Below are positions 22,990-34,085 of a DNA stretch of 64,000 nt, one piece after another. Each line of letters starts with the position of its first letter. The stretch's first letter is position 1. The DNA is taken from positions 14,685,346-14,749,345 of the forward strand of contig JAGTTD010000011.1 in the NCBI GenBank assembly GCA_018398585.1. The letters run 5' to 3'. The position numbers and the translations under genes were made by a program. The notes under the pieces are model-generated. The model was not told where the DNA came from, searched no databases, and worked only from the letters and a program-made list of their open reading frames with translations. Origin of the DNA: Simmondsia chinensis (Eukaryota > Streptophyta > Magnoliopsida > Caryophyllales > Simmondsiaceae).

Positions 22990-25900
22990 TTGAGAATGAT
23001 GAAATGGAGACATCTATAAGAGCTATAACTAGAAATCGTTCTCACAATATGATAAAAATCAAAGGAGAGGTTGGACACAAGCATATGCTGATTTTGATAG
23101 ATAGTGGTAGCACACATAGTTTTGTGGATCCAAAGGTAGTGAAGATGGTTGGCATGAGATGATCAAGACCAGTCCTTTAGCTGTACCAGTTGCTGATGGC
23201 AATTCAATGATCACATAGATGAAATTTAAAGGTTCCTGTTTGAGGATGCAAGGACACCAATTTGAGTATAATTTCAGAGTACTTAAGTTGGTGGGATGTG
23301 ATATGGTCCTAAGGGTGGATTGGATGAAAACCATTAGCCCTTTGATCGTGATTTTTCTTAGCTGTCTGTTTCTTTTGAAAGAGAAGGTCAGAGTGTGATA
23401 TTGTAAGGAATTATGAGTGTGGACAATTGCAAATGATGAATGGCAAGAGCCTTGAGAAGATGGTCAGAAAGGCCAAATATCAGTGGATTGGGAATTTATT
23501 CTCCATCACTGCTAGTCCAGAGACATCTCAGGTGACTTCTAACCCTTCTATTGAAAGATTGTTACAAGAGTATGAAGATTTGTTTGCTCGGCCAACCACA
23601 TTGCCACCTAAGAGAGTCTTGGATCATGCTATGCCTCTTTAAGTTTAACTCCAATCCAGTAAATCTAAGGCCCTATAAGTATCCTCACTTTAAGAAAAGT
23701 GAGATTGAAAGATAGGTTGAGGAACTTCTGAAGACAAATTTAATTAGACGTAGCCCTTTTGCTTCTCCGGTGTCCTTGTTAAGAAGAAGGATGGATCTCC
23801 TCGAATGTGTGTTGATTATAGGCATCTCAATTCTCTCACAATCAAGGACAAGTTTCCAATTCCTATTATTGATGATCTGCCAGATGAGCTTAATGGATCC
23901 CAGTATTATTCCAAGTTGGATCTGAGGCAGGGATATTATTAGATTAGACTATTGGACAAGGACATTCACAAGACTACCTTTAGGACACATCACGGGCATT
24001 ACGAATTTGTGGTTATGCCTTTTGGTTTAACCAATTCTCCAGCTACATTTCAAACATTGATGAATCAGGTGTTCAAAGCTTATCTGAGGAAGTTTGTGCT
24101 GGTATTCTTTGACGACATACTGGTTTACAATCCTTCACTGGAACTACATGTCAAGCATCTTAGACAAGTCGTTTAGATTATGCGCAAGAACAAGTTGTAC
24201 GCTAAGCTTTCTAAATGCTCGTTTGCTCAGATTCAAGTGGAATACTTGGGACACATAGTTTCAAGTGAGGGAGTGGCAATAGATCTAAGAAAGATACAAG
24301 CAATGAAGTAGTGACCTATTCCACTAAACCTAAAGTAGCTGAGAGGATTTCTTGGACTGACTGGATACTACAGAAAGTTCATTGCTAGGTATGAAGTATT
24401 TGCTAAGCCATTAACTGATATTTTAAAAAAGGATGCATTCCTATGGTCTGAAGCTGCTCAGGAAGCATTTAAAGGTCTCAAGCTAGCCATTTGTTCAGCA
24501 CCAGTCTTAATCATGGCAGATTTTGGTGAGTCCTTTGTTTTGGAGGCTGATGCCAGCAGTATGGGAGCAGGAGCAGTCCTATCTCAAAAAGGAAGACCAG
24601 TGGAATTTCTTAGTCAGGCCCTTAGTCCTAAGAATTAGTAGCTCTCCATTTATGAAATGGAATACTTAGCTATACTTATGCCTGTGCAAAAGTGGAGACA
24701 TTATCTTGAGGGTCATCATTTCATCATTAGAACTGATCGCCAAGCCTTAAGTATCTTCTTGAACAGAATCACCACTAAAGCGCAACGAAAAGAACTTATG
24801 AACATGTTGGGTTTGAGTTATTCAATTGAATATTGTAGTGGCAGAGAAAATTTAATTACTGAAGCCCTTTTAAGAAGATTAGAGGGAAGTGAATTTAGTT
24901 CATGCTCAGCCATTTCATGTGTTTTGCTTGATTGGATGGAAGAAGTGTGCAAGTCCTATGAAGGAGATAAGTTTGCTACTGATTGTATCTCAGCTTACAG
25001 TGTTAACAACTCATCAATTGCATAAGCAAAAGCCACTATTATAAATGGAATTGTGAGAATTAAAGGGCAGGTGTATGTAGGAGCCTCGACTGAATTGAGA
25101 AGACAAATATTATAGGCCTTCCACTCATTTGATTGGGGTGGACATTTAAGAATAGATGGTTCCTACAAGAGGCTTAAACAATACTTCTGCTGGACTAGAG
25201 CTAAGAAGGGTGTTAAAGAGTATGTTCATGGGTGTGATGTTTGCCAGAGGACCAGGTCAGATCATGTCTAATATCCAGGGTTATTGTTACCTTTGCCAAT
25301 TCCCGATAGAGCTCGGTAGCATATTAGCATGGATTTTGTGGAGGGATTGCCTAAAGCTGATGGCAAGGAAGTGATATGGGTCATTGTGGATTGATTTACC
25401 AAATTCAACCACTTCATTGCTTTGAGTCATCTTATTTCTGTAGAAAAATTGGCCAGGATGTTCCTTAACAACATCTATAAGTTGCATGGTTTGCCTCAAT
25501 CCATTGTCTCATATGGGATAGGATGTTTACTAGTTAGTTCTAACGAGAATTATTCATGTTGTTGGGCTTAACACTCGGTCTCAGTTCATCATATCACTCT
25601 AAGACAGATGTACAAATTGAGAGGGTGAATCAGTGTGTTGAGCAGTATTTGAGGTGCATGACATTCACCTATCCTAAGCACTGATCTCGGTGATTGTCCT
25701 TGGCAGAGTTCTGGCATAATACTCATTTTCATTCTGCCATTAGGACTACTCCCTTTACGGCTTTATATGGGTACGATCCTCCATCACCAATGGTGCTTCA
25801 GGGTGTATCTTCTCATGTTGTAGAGGTCAATGATCTTCTGTCACGAAGGAGATAATTAGTTTAGCAATTAAAAGTCAATTTACAATTAGCTCAGTCAAGA

Positions 25901-26380
25901 ATGAAGTATTTTACTTATAAGAAGCATACTAACAAGTCCTTTGCAGTTGGAGATTTAGTGTATCTTAAGCTTTAGCCTTACGGACTGACCTCAGTAGCTG
26001 TGCGCAAGAATGTCAAGTTGTGTGCTCGTTACTTTGGTCCCTATAAGGTGTTAAAAAAGTTGGGAAGTGTGGCTTATAGGTTGGAGCTCCCTCCTAATTC
26101 TTTTGTTCACCCTATGTTTCATGTTTCTCTTTTAAAAAGGCATAGGGCAGAAGGAAAAGATTGTTCAACTGGGCCTCTAGTGGCAACAAGCAGTGGAACC
26201 TTGGTGCAAGCTCCTACAGCAGTGCTTGGATCTCGTTTGGTGCAACAGAAGGGAAAATCAATGGAAGAAGTTTTGATTCAATGGGCCAACTTGGATTTAA
26301 CAGATGCAAGTTGGGAAAATTTGAAGTTCATTCAAAGCCAATTTCCTTCTTCTTCATTCTTAGGGCAAGAATGTTCTTGA
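22990..26380 (+). pseudogene. pol of Ty3 element 1 (protease, RT, RNase H, integrase, chromodomain)
   Basis: Protease: the catalytic triplet in LIDSGSTHSF near 23090. Reverse transcriptase: [16 protein letters not shown] near 23785, [13 protein letters not shown], and the active-site FFDD near 24108. RNase [16 protein letters not shown] near 24540 and IRTDRQAL. Integrase: the zinc-binding region ending CDVCQRT near 25240, then SMDFVEGLPK near 25328. The tail (26000-26380) ends in an aromatic LIQWANL...ASWENL module like chromodomains of plant chromoviruses. Reading is interrupted mainly by TAG codons at 23216, 23713, 23940, 24174, 24309, 24336, 24636, 24639, 25113 and 25973. Cannot be active. 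Confidence 0.88.
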
Positions 26381-26388
26381 GGAGAGGG

Positions 26389-26752
26389 TATCGTCATGAT
26401 CCTGAAGGATTTTCTGCATCTTTAGCTCATTTTAGCTGTGAATTTCTCATTGTTCATTCAAATGTAATTTTGGCGGGGAAATTGGTTTGGTTAGTTAGCG
26501 AGTAAGGCTTGTTTTGGCGGGAAAGCTTGTTAAGTTGGTTTAGGCTTGTTTTGATGCTTTGTTTTTAGCCGTCTTACATTTTGTGTATACATAAGCAAAC
26601 TGTCTTGTATTCTTGATTCATTGAATAGAAAATTGTACTCTTTCCTCCTTCAACCCTAATTTCTCTCTAATTCTCATCTCTTTCACTTATTTCCTCATCT
26701 CATACTTTATTATCTCAAGTTTATGATTCAAGTTTGATCTTGAATCATAACA
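26389..26752 (+). repeat. 3' LTR of Ty3 element 1
   Basis: Follows the polypurine tract directly and ends cataaca, then the aaata target duplication at 26753-26757. Partner of 21421-21781. Confidence 0.88.
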
Positions 26753-27479
26753 AAATATCTGCATCTAAGTGGATCATCAGCATCTCTACAAATATGCGGA
26801 GCCTGGTCTGGATGACCTAGAGAAATCTGCCCATGCCCCTAACTATATGTTTATGAAAAAATAACACAAATCAAGCATATGATCATATAAAAAATAAAAT
26901 TTTTACAGAAGAAAATATATAAAACCTGTACAAGAGTAAGAGGGCTTTTAATCTTTTGTACTCCTCACCTTGATGCTTGCCATAGTTGTCGATACATGAA
27001 AGCTAACACCACATTTTCCCAACTATATCATGCCGTTGTATCCCAATCATGGAGCAAATGTAGTATACGTATTGTATCTTGTTTCCCATCTTATCTCCAA
27101 ACAAAATGCCATAAATTAATGTGAAAATATATGCTTTCAAAGCATGTTTGATCTGAATATCTATGGCAGCAGCAGGCAAGTGGGAGAAGTGTTGACGAAG
27201 CTAGGTAAATCTCAAAGAGGAGCCACACAACATAGCAGGGGTAGGTCGAACCCCAAGTATGCAGCCCAATCTACGTCACTACTATTGGTGACGGGATATC
27301 CATTTACCCTCTACCCCATCGAGATAGCAACATCTTGCTGGGTGATTATTGCCTCCCCAAATGTCAGGTGAAAGGTGTGGGCTCTTGTCGCCACCTCTCA
27401 AACAATGCAATGATGAGAGGATGATCTAGAGACACACTAATCATTCTATGGATTCTAAAAAGTCCAACACACCTAACAT

Positions 27480-29336
27480 AGTCTTGATACCAATTGTCCA
27501 CCTCCCAAGCACCTCACAATCGAGTGACATGGTGTCGACAAGTGAGAATGCCCATAGCAAGTACACAATGCTCTCTTATACCTACCATAAAGGTGTGTAC
27601 CATGAATTGAGTTGACACGCCGATAATACTGAAACCCCTGTATAGCTGCCCAAAACAACCAAAACGTTTTATCGAAAAAGTGGACAAAAGGGCCTAAAGT
27701 TCAGATACTTCTGAATACAGTTTTTGTACCAGGATTTGATCTCTTGATGGCTCTAAAAAATTGGGGAAGCTTTGCATATGGGTCCTCAAATGTGCCAAAT
27801 ATAGCGCCAATTGCTCTTTGTTTAGCCAACCAAGCCATTTTGTATATGATATTTAATCGAAAACAATTGGAGATAACTCGAGCAATAGAGCTCACAGTAA
27901 TCGAAACTTGTGTTCTAGCAAGCTCCATCACATGTTGGGTAATGAAGGGGGAGATCACCGAGAAATGATTCCGGTTAAACACATCACTCACACGTGTGAG
28001 GGCCTTTGTACTTTATAACTATGAAGTGAAGGAATTACAGATCTATGACTCAAGCCCTCAACTACCATGGACAATAACTCATCTTCGAACATTTTAACAC
28101 CAACAAACCTGGATTTGGTTCAACTGTCTTATAAAATTGATATCTTCTTACGGAATACTCTTTAATAGCGTCTATCAAAGATTTTTTTTGGTATGAAAAA
28201 GTTGTTCCACTGCATTCTCGTGCGTAGAATCAAAGTGAAAATTAAATTCATAAGGCTCGACATAGGGAATTTCATCAATATGAGAAAATTCAGGGACAGA
28301 AGAACAAGCACCAATAGGATCTTCATCTCTGTCATCACGTTCAAACTCCCTTTCAATTTCATTAATCCTCTCATCAACGGAATCGTCATCCCCATCGTCA
28401 TGTCAAGCTCCCTTACGATTTCATCAATTGGCTCATTGTATTTATCTTTTGTGAAATATCCCTGATCACTATCATCATAAGCAATACTGACAAATACTAT
28501 GTCATCATCATCACCTTGTTCCACATATTTCATCATAGGATTAGATTATGACATTGAGCATCCTTCACTAGGGATACTCACAGCTTCCCCGTTATGGGTA
28601 CTTGATGCACCAACTTGACTCATTTCAGAATCACATGGAATTGAGTTATGGATAGGACATTCCAACAATGAAGTTGGACAAACCGAAATACGATCTTGCC
28701 CACTATGGCTAATTGATGCACCAAGTCGACCCACTCCGGAGTTACATCGAATTGAGTTATTGGTAGGACAATCCAATAATGGAGTTGGATGAACCAAAAT
28801 ACGAGTATTAATCACATAATTTTGAGGCTTACTTGGACCAAACCCATACCCCATGTAAGACATAGGATAATGCATCATGCTTTGCCAGCAAGATTGTGAT
28901 TCAATGGATGGCAACAAATTTGAATAAGGTGATGAATACATATAAGTTGAGTGATATATGGGTAGGGATTTCCCGTATAAACATTCAGATTTTTCCAGCT
29001 GAACTTCTATACAAAAATCTGCTATAGGCTCATTTTATAGGTCTATGTATCACTACATAGCTTCTAATGAATCATCATTAAGAAGATCAACCATTTGATG
29101 CTCGCGTGCAGAATCAATACCACATTTCACTTTTAAATTAACAATAATTTGGTCAATATTACTATGCTGATGCAACAAATTCATCGCTGATGCAACAAAT
29201 TCATCAATTCACTAAAACTGACATCTTTTCTAACAAACATTATGCTGATATAACCCCCAATATAATTGATATGCTCACCATTTTTCTCTACAATTTCACC
29301 TCAATGACATATTATAAGATGTGTCAAAGGAGCCAT
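27480..29336 (-). pseudogene. MuDR-type MULE transposase, N-terminal part, decayed
   Basis: From an ATG at 29336 the minus strand shows, in several frames, an N-terminal PB1-like region (YIGGYISIMFVRKDVSFSEL), a low-complexity middle (28546-28941), an acidic stretch (28440-28536), the segment ending STHENAVEQLF, the WRLRA-like block before YKGPHTC, the classic KMAWLAKQRAIGAIFG...AKLPQFF helix (27701-27991), and the start of the catalytic domain (RVNSIHGTHLYGRYK). The first catalytic Asp (usual form DGTHL) is His here. After about 55 residues of the catalytic domain the sequence passes into the mobile-domain gene near 27480, so the other catalytic residues and the zinc knuckle are missing. A 20-bp unit is duplicated in tandem near 29170-29206. 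Confidence 0.82.
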
Positions 29337-29744
29337 ATTCTGACAAAAATAATAATTAAATAAAGTTAAGGTAGGTGGAACAAAACAACTTTTCAAATAT
29401 GTAAAACATATTCAACATAAGCACTAACTAAAAATGTAAAATAAACCCAGAAAACAAAACGAATATCAACTACAATATAACAATAAGTATTTTTAGAACT
29501 AAAAAAAATATTTCAAAAAAAAAATCTTTAAATTACTGTAGTTATGAAGTCCAATTGAGAAATGCAGTAGTGAACGAATAAGTCCGGCAATGGTGACCTG
29601 ATAGGACCATCGGCATGTGAAGCGGCAGGACGACCGTGGCAGGGGATGACGTAATGCATGATAGCAATTGCGGCAATGTGGAGTCGAAAGGTTTGCATTA
29701 GAAGTAGGTCTATGGAGAAAATGAGGGTTTATATACGAGCTTAA

Positions 29745-29975
29745 AACTGCTTCCCGAAGATGTGTTGCAGGGACTTTAAAACTGCGTCTTCAGGGCTCAG
29801 TTCCATCCGTAAACTGCATCCCCATGATGCGGTTTACATTAACAACATTCGTGTTTTCTCTATGCATTTTACTTTAGTATTAACCATGTTCCCATGATAC
29901 GGTTTATTTCAAGATTATGCGTGTTTTCTTTATTTGTTTTATTGATTTATTAACCGTGTGATGATAACGCAGTTT
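29745..29975. repeat. Right subterminal hairpin array of the MULE
   Basis: Inverted repeats of the same pattern as the left end, e.g. gtaaactgcatccccatgat..gcggtttac near 29810, accatgttcccatgatacgg near 29883 and ttaaccgtgtgatgataacg near 29950. With the left array this gives the MULE symmetrical hairpin-rich shoulders. Confidence 0.65.
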
Positions 29976-30112
29976 ACATCATGGCTTTGCTCATGCCATG
30001 CCACCCTGCACGCTAGCCCCATTGTAGACATGGACCCTATAAAAGTAGTTTTTTTTTTTTTTTTTCAGGCATTATTTTTTGTATTTTTTGACATTATTTT
30101 CGGAACTAGCTC

Positions 30113-30121
30113 AAAATTATT
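30113..30121 (+). repeat. Right 9-bp target duplication of the large MULE
   Basis: aaaattatt, partner of aaaatcatt at 17882-17890. Confidence 0.7.
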
Positions 30122-30167
30122 GCATAAAATTTGTGAAATAAAAAAAGTAATACTCTGATATATAATT

Positions 30168-30549
30168 GGGTTATTTATGCCAAAGGTGCCTTTACTTTGC
30201 CCATTGTGTCAATTTGGTCCTTGTACTTTTAATTGTATCAATTTAGTCCTAGAACATTTCAAAATGTGTCAATTTAGTCATTTGGTCAAATTTAAGTTAA
30301 TGTCATAGTTTTGGTGACAAAATTATGTTAAATGCAAGCAACTTATTATATATTCATCTGTTTACTTAATTTAACTCAATTTGTGGTTGCACCATTAAAT
30401 ATTTTATTAAAAACTTAACCTAAATTTTTTTGTAAGAATTAAATTGAGACATTTTTGAATTGTATAGGGACTATATTAACACAATTAAAAGTAAAATGAC
30501 TAACTGATATAATGGATAATGTATATGGATCTTTAGCATAAATAACCCT
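30168..30549. mobile_element. 382-bp MITE, hAT-like
   Basis: The left end gggttatttatgccaaaggt and the right end read inward agggttatttatgctaaaga form a terminal inverted repeat; 8-bp flanks atataatt and atgtaatt differ at one base, as for a hAT-type target duplication. Inside is the motif tcaatttggtccttgtactt, which I recall from plant MITEs of this kind, partly repeated. No coding content. Confidence 0.6.
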
Positions 30550-31690
30550 ATGTAATTATCTTTATTTGTTATTCCTAACTACTTTATAAGACCTTTTTAA
30601 TAAAGCTTAATTATATGACATAAGACCTTTTTAATAAAGCTTAATTATATGACATACTTCAGCTTTTTTTTTCAAAAAAAAAATGGGGTGACTACAGCTT
30701 AGTGTTGCCGCGATGGAAAGGAAAATCACATTTCGATTTTTTTTTTCTATTTGGACAAATCATAGTTTAGTTTTTGGTACGGGCCAGAAGTAATTTAATG
30801 TTTTCCTGTTCAAAGTGGCCACACATTTTGACTCCTAAAAGCTGCAACTGTGAACAAGGTGATGTATTCTCTGTTTTCTTTTTTTTTATTATTTAATAAT
30901 TATGATAGAAAAGATCAAATAAAGAGCTCTCTAAAGAAACAAGATTAAAGGAAATCACAATTTACATAAAAAACTAAAAGCGACTAAAAAATAAAATACT
31001 TCAAAGAGCCAACTCCTCAAATCAAACGCAAAAGTAATGTATTTGTGTTAGGTTGTCTATGGTATGAAATTGGAATTTTGAAATTACAGTTGGACTATAA
31101 TGAAGTCTATAATTTCACTTATATTGTTTTATTCATGTACTCTTGAATCAAAATAATAATTCAATTGTCCAATTTTATAGAATTAGGGTTTAATTGAAAA
31201 CTTATACATCCCAACTTGATACAAACCATACCAATCTAACGAATCAAACCGTTACAAACAACTCAAAAAGAGTAGTACATTAGAATAACACATAATAATC
31301 CATACAATAGTATAAGATTCACATGCATAGCTATAAAATAAGGCAAGGTAGAGGGACCGAGAAAGATATATAGACAAGAGAGAGAGAGGGAGATAGGGGA
31401 GGGAAGGACCTAGTGAGAGAGAGAAAGGGGAGAGAGAGAGAGTTTAATCATCCATCCATCATGTTCCTCTACATTGAAGGTCCCTATATAGAGATTTAGA
31501 ACATGCCTAATTTTATAAATACCTAAATTACTCCTTACTTAGCTATTATATTTTGGATTATATCGATACCTTTCCCTTTTAATGACTCTAGCCCTCATGG
31601 GTCAAGTATAGATACCACATTAAGTACTCCTCTTTGATCAATAATATTATTAATTTTTCCCTTATTTGTATAACACTATTACCCCCCCTA
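30550..31690. other. AT-rich DNA with short repeats, no gene seen
   Basis: Contains a 34-bp perfect direct repeat (ataagacctttttaataaag..., 30586-30653) and a GA-rich simple sequence at about 31365-31442. The remainder shows no reading frame or element ends that I can support. Confidence 0.5.
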
Positions 31691-32300
31691 AGAGCATGAC
31701 ACGTCTCTCTCTGACGCCCTCTAATGTCTCTCTGCCTCACCTCGCACCATCAGCACCCTCACCGACGTAGCCGAACCATGATCGCCTGTGACGGGACGAC
31801 TACTGCGCCACCCTATCGCCGGACTCAGCACCACCATTAACGCCACTAGCCCTAGCCTATTCTCTCTCCTCCCCTCCCCTTTGAAACCCATCTCCTCCCT
31901 CCACCACCACCACCACCACCGTTTCCCACCCGCCACCCCAGGAGCCCTAGCCTAACCCAGCGCACCACCCCTCACCAACACTTGAATGACCCCACACCAC
32001 CATTCGCCCCACCCACCCAGAAGAAGAACCACCCCTCACCACCACCACCACCATCCCCCTTCGAACCACCCCATACCACCCTTTGCACCATCTCGAATCA
32101 CCTTGCACCACCCCTAACTTTAGACCTCGAGCCACCACCTAAACCCCCCACAAACCACCACCCAATCACCACCTCCACCTCCACCGCCCAGTCACTGCCA
32201 CCACCACCGGCCCACATACTTGAACCTTAACTAAAACTAAACCTAAACCAAAACTACACCCACCCTAGCTAGACCTCAACCTTAACCTCACCCAGACCTA
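31691..32300. repeat. CCACC-rich low-complexity stretch
   Basis: Strongly C/A-biased on the plus strand, with many accacc and ccacc units. Open frames here are proline-rich readings of low-complexity DNA. It may be the 5' untranslated region of the LINE that follows, since plant RTE elements often have GC-rich 5' ends, but no 5' target duplication was found. Confidence 0.45.
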
Positions 32301-34085
32301 GGCCAAACCAAAACCAACAGATCCTAACCCAAACCAGAGCCCACTGCCCAGCTTGCAGCCATAAGCGGGCCTAGGTAAGTATTAGATAGGTCATACCCAC
32401 GACTACGCACCAGCACCAGGTTTGATCTATCCTTTACTACTGTAGAGTAGTGTTTAAGTATTTAATTACTGTTATGGGGTATTATTATTTTGATTTCCTC
32501 ACTATTCCTCTTTGCTATTTTGAACTATGTGGATTTTGATTGTTATTGACTGCAGTTATAATCGTGCCTTTCTGTTGTTAATTACACGCTTATGTTATGT
32601 GATATGTTTCTTGTTCCTATATTACCTACCTTGGGATAATGACAGTTAGTGCATGAACGCCACTAGTTATGGAACTCAAAACTTAAGGCCATCTTTAAAG
32701 GGGGGTGGGGAGGGGAGTACGAAGAAAAAGAGAGTGCAAAACTTGCAACTAGGGACACTAAATGTTGGGACGCTAAGAAGAATAGCTTTGAAGTGGCCTA
32801 AATGATGATGAGGAGAAGGATCAACATCCTGTATCTGCAAGAGACTAATTGGGTTGGCACAAAAGCCAGAGATGTGTTGGGGTACAAGTTGTGGTATGTG
32901 GGCAAAGTCAGAGCAGGAATAGAGTTAGCATCATAGTGGATAACAGTCTCAATGATAAAGTAGTCGGAGTGACTGGGACCGGCGATAAGATCATATCAAT
33001 CAAGATGGTTCTAGAAGGGGAGATATGGAACGTAATCAGTGCCTATGCACCTCAGACTGGACTAGCGGAGCATGAGAAAGCAGCATTCTGGGAGGACTTA
33101 GACATAATGATGCAAGGCATACCCCAAACTGAACAAGTGGTCATTGGCAAGGATTTCAATGGGCATGTTGGAGTGACCGAGGATGGATACGCATCATACC
33201 ATGGAGGATTTGGTTTTAGAACTAGGAATGCAGAAGGCAAAGCGCCCCTAGACTTTGTGGTCACTTACGAGCTAACAATTGCCAACACCTTCTATAGAAA
33301 GCGTGATGATCATATCATTATGTACCGAAGCAGCGGGACAAGGACCTAGATTGATTACATTCTATTAAGGAGAAGGGTACAAAGAGACTGTAGGGATTGT
33401 AAGGTCATTCCAGGGGACGACCTTTCCACACAACATAAGGTGGTATGTGCTAATGTTAGGGCCAAGAAGAAGGCTAAAAGAATGAAGAAACTCGCCCAGA
33501 CACATACGCGATGGAGGGATTTGAAAGGGGAGAAGTATAAAGTCTATAAGGAGAGAGCAGAAGTAGAGTTTAAGTGGCATATGGAGGGAGATACAAACCA
33601 AATGCGGAACCGCTTGGCATAGAGGATTAGAGGACTGGCATGCGAAGTTTTGGGCTTGCCTAAGGGAGGGTTACCAAACAACAGAGAGTCCTAGTGGTGG
33701 TGCGAGGAGATCCAAAAGAAGATTAAGGCCAAATGACAATAATTCAAGGAATGGGAAAGTAGTGCCGATGAAGACAAGCGACATCTTTTTCAACAAGCTA
33801 AGAAAGAAGCAAAGAGAGTAGTCAGAGTAGCGCAATCAAGAGCCTATGAAAATTTCTACAAAAGGCTGGATATTGAGGCGGGAGCCAAGGATATGTATAA
33901 AATCGCCAAAGCACGAGAAACGAAGACGAGGGACTTGGACCTAGTAAAGTGCATAAGAGGAGAAGATGGACAGGTGCCCATGGACGGGGAACAAATTAAA
34001 GCAAGATGGAGAGCCTACTTCCACGATCGGCTTAACGATCAGAAGGCTACTGGGATATTACTAGATGATCTCCAAACATCCGTGG

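Larger units (their letters stand above)
21421..26752 (+). mobile_element. Ty3 chromovirus-type LTR retrotransposon, complete but decayed
   Basis: Two LTRs of about 360 bp (21421-21781 and 26389-26752), a 5-bp target duplication (aaata), a primer-binding site, a polypurine tract (gaggagaggg at 26379-26388) and gag-pol in the order protease, reverse transcriptase, RNase H, integrase, chromodomain-like tail. It sits in an intron of the MULE mobile-domain gene, so it is younger than the MULE. The LTRs differ at many positions, so the insertion is not recent. Confidence 0.93.
20500..27479 (-). pseudogene. Plant mobile domain (MAIN / PP7-long-form-like) gene of the MULE, split by Ty3 insertion
   Basis: Minus-strand exons encode the plant mobile domain. 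About 27479-26931 carries VRCVGLFRIHRMI...LFERWRQEP and YIFTLIYGILFGDKMGNKI. An intron with gt...ag ends (about 26930-26855) follows, then an exon with LGAWADFSRSSRPG. The next intron contains the Ty3 element (21421-26752). After an acceptor ttaattttag the following exon begins at 21179 (VWTPYINEIIASLLP..., DVVEWHF). This exon is present twice in tandem with a period of 241 bp (about 20715-21196). Several stops and frameshifts make it a pseudogene. The known family keeps genes and transposons silent in meristems in Arabidopsis (MAIN, MAIL1); within MULEs its job is unknown. Confidence 0.8.
17891..30112. mobile_element. Large MULE with transposase and plant mobile domain genes, with nested insertions
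   Basis: The left end gagccgattccccaaagaat and the right end, read inward gagctagttccgaaaataat, form a terminal inverted repeat. The two flanking 9-mers differ at one base. Without the nested LINE (1.5 kb) and Ty3 element (5.3 kb) the transposon is about 5.4 kb. The minus strand encodes a decayed MuDR-type transposase (27480-29336) followed by a plant mobile domain gene (20500-27479). Both subterminal zones carry hairpin arrays. Elements combining MULE ends with a plant mobile domain are known from angiosperms. Stops and frameshifts in both genes make it inactive. Confidence 0.85.

Noticed and set aside
31721..32230. Proline- or tryptophan-rich frames
   Set aside because: Low-complexity CCACC DNA opens several frames on both strands; none has a credible protein composition or context.
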